Part shown: positions 1 through 11,754 of the stretch, piece after piece
Layout of the letters: each line of letters opens with the position of its first letter
Position numbering within the stretch: the first letter of the stretch is position 1
NCBI GenBank assembly: GCA_032622095.1
Contig: CP136064.1
Coordinates: 1,178,001-1,242,000 of the forward strand
Reading direction: 5' to 3'
Origin: Siphonodentalium dalli
Taxonomy: Eukaryota > Mollusca > Scaphopoda > Gadilida > Siphonodentaliidae
DNA: 64,000 bases
Notes under the pieces: model-generated
What the model was told of the DNA's origin: nothing
The model's database searches: none
Seen by the model: only the letters and a program-made list of their open reading frames with translations
Program-made: the position numbers and the translations under genes

Positions 1-72
1 TGTAACTCAACTTAAAAGGAGATAAGTAACACAGTCACCAACTTAAAGGGGTGTCTGATTTAGACTGGTTCC
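1..72 (+). repeat. Partial monomer, 3' end only, cut by the window edge
   Basis: These 72 bases match the last 72 positions of the reference monomer (158-229). They carry a private gtaactcaac and ttaaaaggagataag. The linker reads ggggtgtctgattta, which joins the gggg of one linker haplotype to the tgtctgattta normally found after aagag. The rest of the unit lies outside the window. Confidence 0.93.
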
Positions 73-2594
73 ATGGTGGAGTACGGTTGGATATTTTCAA
101 TTTGGCGCATGTTTCTCCATACCGCGCCATGTCAAATCTGGCCATATCCGAATCGGGTTGTCATTTACAATGACTGCAGAAAATAAATATCTTCATGTTG
201 GAATGCAAATGTATGTTTAAAGGAACAGATGTATCTCAACTTAAAGGAACATAGGTAACACAGTCACCAACTTAAAGAGGTGTCTGATTTAGACTGGTTC
301 CATGGTGGAGTACGGTTGGATATTTTCTATTTGGCGCATGTTTCTCCATACCGCGCCATGTCAAATCTGGCCATATCCGAATCGGGTTGTCATTTACAAT
401 GACTACAGAAAATAAATATCTTCATGTTGGAATGCAAATGTATGTTTAAAGGAACAGATGTATCTCAACTTAAAGGGACATAAGTAACACAGTCACCAAC
501 TTTAAGGGGTATCTGCTATAGACTGGTTCCATGGTGGAGTACGGTTGGATATTTACTATTTGGCGCATGTTTCTCCATACCGCGCCATGTCAAATCTGGC
601 CATATCCGAATTGGGTTGTCATTTACAATGACTACAGAAAATAAATATCTTCATGTTGGAATGCAAATGTATGTTTAAAGAAACAGATGTATCTCAACTT
701 AAAGGGACATAATAAGTAGCACAGTCACCAACTTTAAGGGGTATCTGCTATAGACTGGTTCCATGGTGGAGTACTGTTGGATATTTTCAATTTGGCGCAT
801 GTTTCTCCCTACCGCGCCATGTCAAATCTGGCCATATCCGAATCGGGTTGTCATTTACAATGACTACAGAAAATAGATATCTTCATGTTGGAATGCAAAT
901 GTATGTTTAAAGGAACAGATGTATCTCAACTTAAAGGGACATAAGTAACACAGTCACCAACTTAAAGGGGTATCTGCTATAGACTGGTTCCATGGTGGAG
1001 TACGGTTGGATATTTTCAATTTGGCGCATGTTTCTCCATACCGCGCCATGTCAAATCTGGCCATATCCGAATCGGGTTGTCATTTACAATGACTGCAGAA
1101 AATATATATCTTCATGGTGGAATGCAAATGTATGTTTAAAGGAACAGATGTATCTCAACTTAAAGGGACATAAGTAACACAGTCACCAACTTAAAGAGGT
1201 GTCTGATTTAGACTGGTTCCATGGTGGAGTACGGTTGGATATTTTCTATTTAGCGCATGTTTCTCCATACCGCGCCATGTCAAATCTGGCCATATCCGAA
1301 TCGGGTTGTCATTTACAATGATTACAGAAAATAAATATCTTCATGTTGGAATGCAAATGTATGTTTAGAGGAACAGATGTATCTCAACTTAAAGGGACAT
1401 AAGTAACACAGTCACCAACTTTAAGGGGTATCTGCTATAGACTGGTTCCATGGTGGAGTACGGTTGGATATTTACTATTTGGCGCATGTTTCTCCATACC
1501 GCGCCATGTCAAATCTGGCCATATCCGAATCGGGTTGTCATTTACAATGACTACAGAAAATAAATATCTTCATGTTGGAATGCAAATGTATGTTTAAAGG
1601 AACAGATGTATCTCAACTTAAAGGGACATAAGTAACACAGTCACCAACTTAAAGGGGTATCTGCTATAGACTGGTTCCATGGTGGAGTACGGTTGGATAT
1701 TTTCAATTTGGCGCATGTTTCTCCATACCGCGCCATGCCAAATCTGGCCCTATCCGAATCGGGTTGTCATTTACAATGACTGCAGAAAATATATATCTTC
1801 ATGGTGGAATGCAAATGTATGTTTAAAGGAACAGATGTATCTCAACTTAAAGGGACATAAGTAACACAGTCACCAACTTTAAGGGGTATCTGCTATAGAC
1901 TGGTTCCATGGTGGAGTACGGTTGGATATTTTCAATTTGGCGCATGTTTCTCCATACCGCGCCATGTCAAATCTGGCCCTATCCGAATCGGGTTGTCATT
2001 TACAATGACTGCAGAAAATATATATCTTCATGTTGGAATGCAAATGTATGTTTAAAGAAACAGATGTATCTCAACTTAAAGCGACATAAGTAGCACAGTC
2101 ACCAACTTTAAGGGGTATCTGCTATAGACTGGTTCCATGGTGGAGTACTGTTGGATATTTTCAATTTGGCGCATGTTTCTCCCTACCGCGCCATGTCAAA
2201 TCTGGCCATATCCGAATCGGGTTGTCATTTACAATGACTACAGAAAATAAATATCTTCATGTTGGAATGCAAATGTATGTTTAAAGGAACAGGTGTATCT
2301 CAACTTAAAGGGAGATAAGTAACACAGTCACCAACTTTAAGGGGTATCTGCTATAGACTGGTTCCATGGTGGAGTACGGTTGGATATTTTCAATTTGGCG
2401 CATGTTTTTCCATACCGCGCCATGTCAAATCTGGCCATATCCGAATCGGGTTGTCATTTACAATGACTACAGAAAATAAATATCTTCATGTTGGAAAGCA
2501 AATGTATGTTTAAAGGAACAGATGTATCTCAACTTAAAGGGACATAAGTAACACAGTCACCAACTTTAAGGGGTATCTGCTATAGACTGGTTCC
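73..2594 (+). repeat. Left-edge monomers, eleven units without local HOR copy
   Basis: Order: N-P-M-J-A-L-M-S-(S/I mix)-J-O. I see no second copy of this eleven-unit order inside the window, although the single types recur. The stretch carries more private changes than most others. Examples are gaattggg near 607, aatagatatc near 872 where other copies have aataaatatc or aatatatatc, catgccaaatc near 1735, and aaagcgacat near 2078. The unit at 1908 mixes the ccctatcc, aaagaaac and tagcac of I with catgttgg of E. It may be a recombinant. Confidence 0.85.
705..716 (+). repeat. 3-bp insertion in a monomer tail
   Basis: The tail of the unit that starts at 531 reads acataataagtagcac where other copies read acataagtagcac. 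Three bases (a taa, aat or ata, depending on alignment) are gained, and that unit is 232 bp long. This is the only insertion I found in 279 units. Confidence 0.9.
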
Positions 2595-4197
2595 ATGGTG
2601 GAGTACGGTTGGAAATTTTCAATTTGGCGCATGTTACTCCATACCGCGCCATGTCAAATCTGGCCATATCCGAATCGGGTTGTCATTTACAATAACTGCA
2701 GAAAATATATATCTTCATGGTGGAATGCAAATGTATGTTTAAAGGAACAGATGTATCTCAACTTAAAGGGACATAAGTAACACAGTCACCAACTTAAAGG
2801 GGTATCTGCTATAGACTGGTTCCATGGTGGAGTACGGTTGGATATTTTCAATTTGGTGCATGTTTCTCCATACCGCGCCATGTCAAATCTGGCCATATCC
2901 GAATCGGGTTGTCATTTACAATGACTACAGAAAATAAATATCTTCATGTTGGAATGCAAATGTATGTTTAAAGAAACAGATGTATCTCAACTTAAAGGGA
3001 CATAAGTAACACAGTCACCAACTTTAAGGGGTATCTGCTATAGACTGGTTCCATGGTGGAGTACTGTTGGATATTTTTAATTTAGCGCATGTTTCTCCCT
3101 ACCGCGCCATGTCAAATCTGGCCATATCCGAATCGGGTTGTCATTTACAATGACTGCAGAAAATATATATCTTCATGGTGGAATGCAAATGTATGTTTAA
3201 AGGAACAGATGTATCTCAACTTAAAGGGACATAAGTAACACAGTCACCAACTTTAAGGGGTATCTGCTATAGACTGGTTCCATGGTGGAGTACGGTTGGA
3301 TATTTTCAATTTGGCGCATGTTTCTCCATACCGCGCCATGTCAAATCTGGCCATATCCGAATCGGGTTGTCATTTACAATGACTGCAGAAAATATATATC
3401 TTCATGTTGGAATGCAAATGAATGTTTAAAGGAACAGATGTATCTCAACTTAAAGGGACATAAGTAACACCGTCACCAACTTTAAGGGGTATCTGCTATA
3501 GACTGGTTACATGGTGGAGTACGGTTGGATATTTTCAATTTTGCGCATGTTTCTCCATACCGCGCCATGTCAAATCTGGCCATATCCGAATCGGGTTGTC
3601 ATTTACAATGACTGCAGAAAATAAATATCTTCATGTTGGAATGCAAATGTATGTTTAAAGGAACAGATGTATCTCAACTTAAAGGGACATAAGTAACACA
3701 GTCACCAACTTTAAGGGGTATCTGCTATAGACTGGTTCCATGGTGGAGTACGGTTGGATATTTACTATTTGGCGCATGTTTCTCCATACCGCGCCATGTC
3801 AAATCTGGCCATATCCGAATCGGGTTGTCATTTACAATGACTACAGAAAATAAATATCTTCATGTTGGAATGCAAATGTATGTTTAAAGGAAGAGATGTA
3901 TCTCAACTTAAAGGGACATAAGTAACACCGTCACCAACTTTAAGGAGTATCTGCTATAGACTGGTTCCATGGTGGAGTACTGTTGCATATTTTCAATTTG
4001 GCGCATGTTTTTTCATACCGCGCCATGTCAAATCTGGCCATATCCGAATCGGGTTGTCATTTTCAATGACTACAGAAAATAAATATCTTCATGTTGGAAT
4101 GCAAATGTATGTTTAAAGGAACAGATGTATCTCAACTTAAAGGGACATAAGTAACACAGTCACCAACTTAAAGGGGTATCTGCTATAGACTGGTTCC

Positions 4198-4383
4198 ATG
4201 GTGGAGTACGGTTGGATATTTTCAATTTGGCGCATGTTTCTCCATACCGCGCCATGTCAAATCTGGCCATATCCGAATCGGGTTGTCATTTACAATGACT
4301 GCAGAAAATATATATCTTCATGGTGGAATGCAAATGTATGTTTAAAGGAACAGATGTATCTCAACTTAAAGGGACATAAGTAA
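4198..4383 (+). other. 61-codon repeat-borne open frame, judged non-coding (representative)
   Basis: From the ATG of the boundary CCATGG, an open frame of 61 codons ends at TAA. About 128 of the 279 monomers have it. In the others, most often T114A turns codon 38 from TAT to TAA. Other closures are a TGA at codon 6 (4427, 7404) and at codon 36 (21373), and a TAG in X units (3053, 6030). The period is not a multiple of three, so neighbouring frames cannot be joined. Common substitutions change residues freely, such as Trp42 to Cys. I see no signal peptide, membrane segment or known motif. Transcription of the satellite is possible, but there is no evidence of translation. Confidence 0.85.
4228..4254. 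repeat. GC-rich 6-bp dyad inside the monomer (representative)
   Basis: TGGCGC at 4228-4233 and GCGCCA at 4249-4254 are perfect reverse complements around a 15-base spacer (monomer positions 31-36 and 52-57). The dyad is present in most units. Variants break the left arm (tttagcgc, ttggagc, ttggtgc, ttttgcgc, tatgcgc) or the right arm (gcgcaatg, gcgacatg, gcgctatg). I saw no compensating change in the other arm, so there is no sign that a hairpin is conserved. Confidence 0.75.
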
Positions 4384-4404
4384 CACAGTCACCAACTTAA
4401 AGGG
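4362..4404 (+). repeat. Internal 12-bp direct repeat in the monomer (representative)
   Basis: CAACTTAAAGGG occurs at 4362-4373 and again at 4393-4404, 31 bp apart. A related TTTAAAGG lies 24 bp upstream of the first TTAAAGG. Many units have ctttaaggg in the second copy, which is a one-base shift of the same motif. The 3' third of the monomer may have grown from shorter repeats. That origin is an inference. Confidence 0.75.
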
Positions 4405-5571
4405 GTATCTGCTATAGACTGGTTCCATGGTGGAGTACGGTTGAATATTTTCAATTTGGCGCATGTTTCTCCATACCGCGCCATGTCAAATCTGGCCCTA
4501 TCCGAATCGGGTTGTCATTTACCATGACTGCAGAAAATATATATCTTCATGGTGGAATGCAAATGTATGTTTAAAGGAACAGATGTCTCTCAACTTAAAG
4601 GGACATAAGTAACACAGTCACCAACTTTAAGGGGTATCTGCTATAGACTGGTTCCATGGTGGAGTACGGTTGGATATTTTCAATTTGGAGCATGTTTCTC
4701 CATACCGCGCCATGTCAAATCTGGCCATATCCGAATCGGGTTGTCATTTACAATGACTGCAGAAAATAAATATCTTCATGTTGGAATGCAAATGAATGTT
4801 TGAAGGAACAGATGTATCTCAACTTAAAGGGACATAAGTAACACCGTCACCAACTTTAAGGGGTATCTGCTATAGACTGGTTACATGGTGGAGTACGGTT
4901 GGATATTTTCAATTTTGCGCATGTTTCTCCATACCGCGCCATGTAAAATCTGGCCATATCCGAATCGGGTTGTCATTTACAATGACTGCAGAAAATAAAT
5001 ATCTTCATGTTGGAATGCAAATGTATGTTTAAAGGAACAGATGTATCTCAACTTAAAGGGACATAAGTAACACAGTCACCAACTTAAAGAGGTGTCTGAT
5101 TTAGACTGGTTCCATGGTGGAGTACGGTTGGATATTTTCTATTTAGCGCATGTTTCTCCATACCGCGTCATGTCAAATCTGGCCATATCCGAATCGGGTT
5201 GTCATTTACAATGATTACAGAAAATAAATATCTTCATGTTGGAATGCAAATGTATGTTTAGAGGAACAGATGTATCTCAACTTAAAGGGACATAAGTAAC
5301 ACAGTCACCAACTTTAAGGGGTATCTGCTATAGACTGGTTCCATGGTGGAGTACGGTTGGATATTTACTATTTGGCGCATGTTTCTCCATACCGCGCCAT
5401 GTCAAATCTGGCCATATCCGAATCGGGTTGTCATTTACAATGACTACAGAAAATAAATATCTTCATGTTGGAATGCAAATGTATGTTTAAAGGAACAGAT
5501 GTATCTCAACTTAAAGGGACATAAGTAACACAGTCACCAACTTAAAGGGGTATCTGCTATAGACTGGTTCC

Positions 5572-8548
5572 ATGGTGGAGTACGGTTGGAAATTTTCAAT
5601 TTGGCGCATGTTACTCCATACCGCGCCATGTCAAATCTGGCCATATCCGAATCGGGTTGTCATTTACAATAACTGCAGAAAATATATATCTTCATGGTGG
5701 AATGCAAATGTATGTTTAAAGGAACAGATGTATCTCAACTTAAAGGGACATAAGTAACACAGTCACCAACTTAAAGGGGTATCTGCTATAGACTGGTTCC
5801 ATGGTGGAGTACGGTTGGATATTTTCAATTTGGTGCATGTTTCTCCATACCGCGCCATGTCAAATCTGGCCATATCCGAATCGGGTTGTCATTTACAATG
5901 ACTACAGAAAATAAATATCTTCATGTTGGAATGCAAATGTATGTTTAAAGAAACAGATGTATCTCAACTTAAAGGGACATAAGTAACACAGTCACCAACT
6001 TTAAGGGGTATCTGCTATAGACTGGTTCCATGGTGGAGTACTGTTGGATATTTTTAATTTAGCGCATGTTTCTCCCTACCGCGCCATGTCAAATCTGGCC
6101 ATATCCGAATCGGGTTGTCATTTACAATGACTGCAGAAAATATATATCTTCATGGTGGAATGCAAATGTATGTTTAAAGGAACAGATGTATCTCAACTTA
6201 AAGGGACATAAGTAACACAGTCACCAACTTTAAGGGGTATCTGCTATAGACTGGTTCCATGGTGGAGTACGGTTGGATATTTTCAATTTGGCGCATGTTT
6301 CTCCATACCGCGCCATGTCAAATCTGGCCATATCCGAATCGGGTTGTCATTTACAATGACTGCAGAAAATATATATCTTCATGTTGGAATGCAAATGAAT
6401 GTTTAAAGGAACAGATGTATCTCAACTTAAAGGGACATAAGTAACACCGTCACCAACTTTAAGGGGTATCTGCTATAGACTGGTTACATGGTGGAGTACG
6501 GTTGGATATTTTCAATTTTGCGCATGTTTCTCCATACCGCGCCATGTCAAATCTGGCCATATCCGAATCGGGTTGTCATTTACAATGACTGCAGAAAATA
6601 AATATCTTCATGTTGGAATGCAAATGTATGTTTAAAGGAACAGATGTATCTCAACTTAAAGGGACATAAGTAACACAGTCACCAACTTTAAGGGGTATCT
6701 GCTATAGACTGGTTCCATGGTGGAGTACGGTTGGATATTTACTATTTGGCGCATGTTTCTCCATACCGCGCCATGTCAAATCTGGCCATATCCGAATCGG
6801 GTTGTCATTTACAATGACTACAGAAAATAAATATCTTCATGTTGGAATGCAAATGTATGTTTAAAGGAAGAGATGTATCTCAACTTAAAGGGACATAAGT
6901 AACACCGTCACCAACTTTAAGGAGTATCTGCTATAGACTGGTTCCATGGTGGAGTACTGTTGCATATTTTCAATTTGGCGCATGTTTTTCCATACCGCGC
7001 CATGTCAAATCTGGCCATATCCGAATCGGGTTGTCATTTTCAATGACTACAGAAAATAAATATCTTCATGTTGGAATGCAAATGTATGTTTAAAGGAACA
7101 GATGTATCTCAACTTAAAGGGACATAAGTAACACAGTCACCAACTTAAAGGGGTATCTGCTATAGACTGGTTCCATGGTGGAGTACGGTTGGATATTTTC
7201 AATTTGGCGCATGTTTCTCCATACCGCGCCATGTCAAATCTGGCCATATCCGAATCGGGTTGTCATTTCCAATGACTGCAGAAAATATATATCTTCATGG
7301 TGGAATGCAAATGTATGTTTAAAGGAACAGATGTATCTCAACTTAAAGGGACATAAGTAACACAGTCACCAACTTAAAGGGGTATCTGCTATAGACTGGT
7401 TCCATGGTGGAGTACGGTTGAATATTTTCAATTTGGCGCATGTTTCTCCATACCGCGCCATGTCAAATCTGGCCCTATCCGAATCGGGTTGTCATTTACC
7501 ATGACTGCAGAAAATATATATCTTCATGGTGGAATGCAAATGTATGTTTAAAGGAACAGATGTCTCTCAACTTAAAGGGACATAAGTAACACAGTCACCA
7601 AATTTAAGGGGTATCTGCTATAGACTGGTTCCATGGTGGAGTACGGTTGGATATTTTCAATTTGGAGCATGTTTCTCCATACCGCGCCATGTCAAATCTG
7701 GCCATATCCGAATCGGGTTGTCATTTACAATGACTGCAGAAAATAAATATCTTCATGTTGGAATGCAAATGAATGTTTGAAGGAACAGATGTATCTCAAC
7801 TTAAAGGGACATAAGTAACACCGTCACCAACTTTAAGGGGTATCTGCTATAGACTGGTTACATGGTGGAGTACGGTTGGATATTTTCAATTTTGCGCATG
7901 TTTCTCCATACCGCGCCATGTAAAATCTGGCCATATCCGAATCGGGTTGTCATTTACAATGACTGCAGAAAATAAATATCTTCATGTTGGAATGCAAATG
8001 TATGTTTAAAGGAACAGATGTATCTCAACTTAAAGGGACATAAGTAACACAGTCACCAACTTAAAGAGGTGTCTGATTTAGACTGGTTCCATGGTGGAGT
8101 ACGGTTGGATATTTTCTATTTAGCGCATGTTTCTCCATACCGCGCCATGTCATATCTGGCCATATCCGAATCGGGTTGTCATTTACAATGATTACAGAAA
8201 ATAAATATCTTCATGTTGGAATGCAAATGTATGTTTAGAGGAACAGATGTATCTCAACTTAAAGGGACATAAGTAACACAGTCACCAACTTTAAGGGGTA
8301 TCTGCTATAGACTGGTTCCATGGTGGAGTACGGTTGGATATTTACTATTTGGCGCATGTTTCTCCATACCGCGCCATGTCAAATCTGGCCATATCCGAAT
8401 CGGGTTGTCATTTACAATGACTACAGAAAATAAATATCTTCATGTTGGAATGCAAATGTATGTTTAAAGGAACAGATGTATCTCAACTTAAAGGGACATA
8501 AGTAACACAGTCACCAACTTAAAGGGGTATCTGCTATAGACTGGTTCC
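5572..8548 (+). repeat. 13-monomer HOR, copy 2 (2977 bp)
   Basis: This repeats the order of 2595-5571 monomer by monomer: A(variant)-B-X-E(variant)-D2-M-R-A-C-K-D2-L-M. Private changes include tttccaatg near 7268, accaaattt near 7599 and catatctgg near 8152. The pattern stops at 8549, where an E-U-P-Q-J string begins, so 8549 is an HOR boundary. Confidence 0.93.
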
Positions 8549-9693
8549 ATGGTGGAGTACGGTTGGATATTTTCAATTTGGCGCATGTTTCTCCATACCG
8601 CGCCATGTCAAATCTGGCCATATCCGAATCGGGTTGTCATTTACAATGACTGCAGAAAATATATATCTTCATGTTGGAATGCAAATGTATGTTTAAAGGA
8701 ACAGATGTATCTCAACTTAAAGGGACATAAGTAACACAGTCACCAACTTTAAGGGGTATCTGCTATAGACTGGTTACATGGTGGAGTACGGTTGGATATT
8801 TTCAATTATGCGCATGTTTCTCCATACCGCGCCATGTCAAATCTGGCCATATCCGAATCGGGTTGTCATTTACAATGACTGCAGAAAATAAATATCTTCA
8901 TGTTGGAATGCAAATGTATGTTTAAAGGAACAGATGTATCTCAACTTAAAGGAACATAAGTAACACAGTCACCAACTTAAAGAGGTGTCTGATTTAGACT
9001 GGTTCCATAGTGGAGTACGGTTGGATATTTTCTATTTGGCGCATGTTTCTCCATACCGCGCCATGTCAAATCTGGCCATATCCGAATCGGGTTGTCATTT
9101 ACAATGACTACAGAAAATAAATATCTTCATGTTGGAATGCAAATGTATGTTTAAAGGAACAGATGTATCTCAACTTAAAGGGACATAAGTAACACAGTCA
9201 CCAACTTTAAGGGGTATCTGCTATAGACTGGTTCCATGGTGGAGTACGGTTGGATATTTTCTATTTGGCGCATGTTTCTCCATACTGCGCCATGTCAAAT
9301 CTGGCCATATCCGAATCGGGTTGTCATTTACAATGACTACAGAAAATAAATATCTTCATGTTGGAATGCAAATGTATGTTTAAAGAAACAGATGTATCTC
9401 AACTTAAAGGAACATAAGTAACACAGACACCAACTTTAAGGGGTATCTGCTATAGACTGGTTCCATGGTGGAGTACTGTTGGATATTTTCAATTTGGCGC
9501 ATGTTTCTCCCTACCGCGCCATGTCAAATCTGGCCATATCCGAATCGGGTTGTCATTTACAATGACTACAGAAAATAAATATCTTCATGTTGGAATGCAA
9601 ATGTATGTTTAAACGAACAGATGTATCTCAACTTAAAGGGACATAAGTAACACAGTCACCAACTTAAAGGGGTATCTGCTATAGACTGGTTCC
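8549..9693 (+). repeat. Five-monomer segment E-U-P-Q-J
   Basis: This is the first appearance of subfamilies U (gttacatgg plus aattatgcgca) and Q (actgcgcc), which dominate 8.5-29 kb. The P unit has ccatagtgg in place of ccatggtgg near 9007. The J unit carries tttaaacgaac, a marker shared with J units at 11526, 12900, 14961, 16106 and 18167. The same E-U-P-Q-J order recurs at 10610 and 11984. Confidence 0.9.
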
Positions 9694-11754
9694 ATGGTGG
9701 AGTACGGTTGGATATTTTCAATTTGGCGCATGTTTCTCCATACCGCGCCATGTCAAATCTGGCCATATCCGAATCGGGTTGTCATTTACAATGACTGCAG
9801 AAAATATATATCTTCATGGTGGAATGCAAATGTATGTTTAAAGGAACAGATGTATCTCAACTTAAAGGGACATAAGTAACACAGTCACCAACTTAAAGGG
9901 GTATCTGCTATAGACTGGTTCCATGGTGGAGTACTGTTGGATATTTTCAATTTGGCGCATGTTTCTCCCTACCGCGCCATGTCAAATCTGGCCATATCCG
10001 AATCGGGTTGTCATTTACAATGACTACAGAAAATAAATATCTTCATGTTGGAATGCAAATGTATGTTTAAAGGAACAGATGTATCTCAACTTAAAGGGAC
10101 ATAAGTAACACAGTCACCAACTTAAAGGGGTATCTGCTATAGACTGGTTCCATGGTGGAGTACGGTTGGATATTTTCAATTTGGCGCATGTTTCTCCATA
10201 CCGCGCAATGTCAAATCTGGCCATATCCGAATCGGGTTGTCATTTACAATGACTGCAGAAAATATATATCTTCATGGTGGAATGCAAATGTATGTTTAAA
10301 GGAACAGATGTATCTCAACTTAAACGGACATAAGTAACACAGTCACCAACTTAAAGGGGTATCTGCTATAGACTGGTTCCATGGTGGAGTACGGTTGGAT
10401 ATTTTCAATTTGGCGCATGTTTCTCCATACCGCGCCATGTCAAATCTGGCCCTATCCGAATCGGGTTGTCATTTACAATGACTGCAGAAAATATATATCT
10501 TCATGGTGGAATGCAAATGTATGTTTAAAGGAACAGATGTATCTCAACTTAAAGGGACATAAGTAACACAGTCACCAACTTAAAGGGGTATCTGCTATAG
10601 ACTGGTTCCATGGTGGAGTACGGTTGGATATTTTCAATTTGGCGCATGTTTCTCCATACCGCGCCATGTCAAATCTGGCCATATCCGAATCGGGTTGTCA
10701 TTTACAATGACTGCAGAAAATATATATCTTCATGTTGGAATGCAAATGTATGTTTAAAGGAACAGATGTATCTCAACTTAAAGGGACATAAGTAACACAG
10801 TCACCAACTTTAAGGGGTATCTGCTATAGACTGGTTACATGGTGGAGTACGGTTGGATATTTTCAATTATGCGCATGTTTCTCCATACCGCGCCATGTCA
10901 AATCTGGCCATATCCGAATCGGGTTGTCATTTACAATGACTGCAGAAAATAAATATCTTCATGTTGGAATGCAAATGTATGTTTAAAGGAACAGATGTAT
11001 CTCAACTTAAAGGAACATAAGTAACACAGTCACCAACTTAAAGAGGTGTCTGATTTAGACTGGTTCCATGGTGGAGTACGGTTGGATATTTTCTATTTGG
11101 CGCATGTTTCTCCATACCGCGCCATGTCAAATCTGGCCATATCCGAATCGGGTTGTCATTTACAATGACTACAGAAAATAAATATCTTCATGTTGGAATG
11201 CAAATGTATGTTTAAAGGAACAGATGTATCTCAACTTAAAGGGACATAAGTAACACAGTCACCAACTTTAAGGGGTATCTGCTATAGACTGGTTCCATGG
11301 TGGAGTACGGTTGGATATTTTCTATTTGGCGCATGTTTCTCCATACTGCGCCATGTCAAATCTGGCCATATCCGAATCGGGTTGTCATTTACAATGACTA
11401 CAGAAAATAAATATCTTCATGTTGGAATGCAAATGTATGTTTAAAGAAACAGATGTATCTCAACTTAAAGGAACATAAGTAACACAGTCACCAACTTTAA
11501 GGGGTATCTGCTATAGACTGGTTCCATGGTGGAGTACTGTTGGATATTTTCAATTTGGCGCATGTTTCTCCCTACCGCGCCATGTCAAATCTGGCCATAT
11601 CCGAATCGGGTTGTCATTTACAATGACTACAGAAAATAAATATCTTCATGTTGGAATGCAAATGTATGTTTAAACGAACAGATGTATCTCAACTTAAAGG
11701 GACATAAGTAACACAGTCACCAACTTAAAGGGGTATCTGCTATAGACTGGTTCC
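9694..11754 (+). repeat. Nine-monomer HOR A-J-T-S-E-U-P-Q-J (2061 bp)
   Basis: Nine units, 9 x 229 = 2061 bp. Subfamily T at 10152 (gcgcaatg plus aaacggaca) is distinctive and recurs at 13587, 16793, 18854, 21144, 27555, 29387, 32131 and 34877, always directly before an S or E unit. The next segment starts with S at 11755, as though A-J-T had been removed from a second copy. Confidence 0.9.

Larger units (their letters stand above)
4198..4426 (+). repeat. Reference monomer (subfamily A), 229 bp
   Basis: This unit carries the commonest base at nearly every variable site and serves as the numbering standard (position 1 = 4198). It is about 40% G+C (92 of 229 by hand count). Landmarks are the boundary CCATGG, a TGGCGC/GCGCCA dyad at positions 31-36 and 52-57, six CpGs confined to positions 12-83, a CTGCAG at 103-108, an A/T run at 108-118, and three TTAAAGG motifs starting at 145, 169 and 200. 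Subfamily A has catggtgg at 122-129 and T at 114, so a 61-codon frame is open. The choice of monomer start is arbitrary. Confidence 0.95.
2595..5571 (+). repeat. 13-monomer HOR, copy 1 (2977 bp)
   Basis: Order: A(variant)-B-X-E(variant)-D2-M-R-A-C-K-D2-L-M. The first A carries ggaaattttc, gttactcc and aataactgcag. The E carries aatgaatg. Each of these rare markers recurs exactly 2977 bp (13 x 229) downstream. By eye I noted only about five single-base differences between this copy and the next, for example gcgtcatg near 5166 and ttttttcat near 4010. That suggests recent duplication. Confidence 0.93.

Noticed and set aside
4190-4212. tRNA-derived (SINE-like) origin from an A-box-like TGGTGGAGTACGG and a B-box-like GGTTC
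   Set aside because: The B-box-like bases lie upstream of and overlap the A-box-like stretch, the remaining B-box positions do not match, and the D-stem does not pair. I take it as chance.
4228-4254. Functional hairpin or structured RNA
   Set aside because: The 6-bp dyad is real but both arms vary between subfamilies without compensating changes, and the 15-base spacer is not structured.
4267-4284. CENP-B box-like sequence around ccgaatcggg and around cttcatgttggaa
   Set aside because: The A..CGGG half of the box is present at ccgaatcggg, but the TTCG half at the required distance is not. The ttggaa at 129-134 in the catgttgg units lacks the CGGG part. Neither meets the essential positions.
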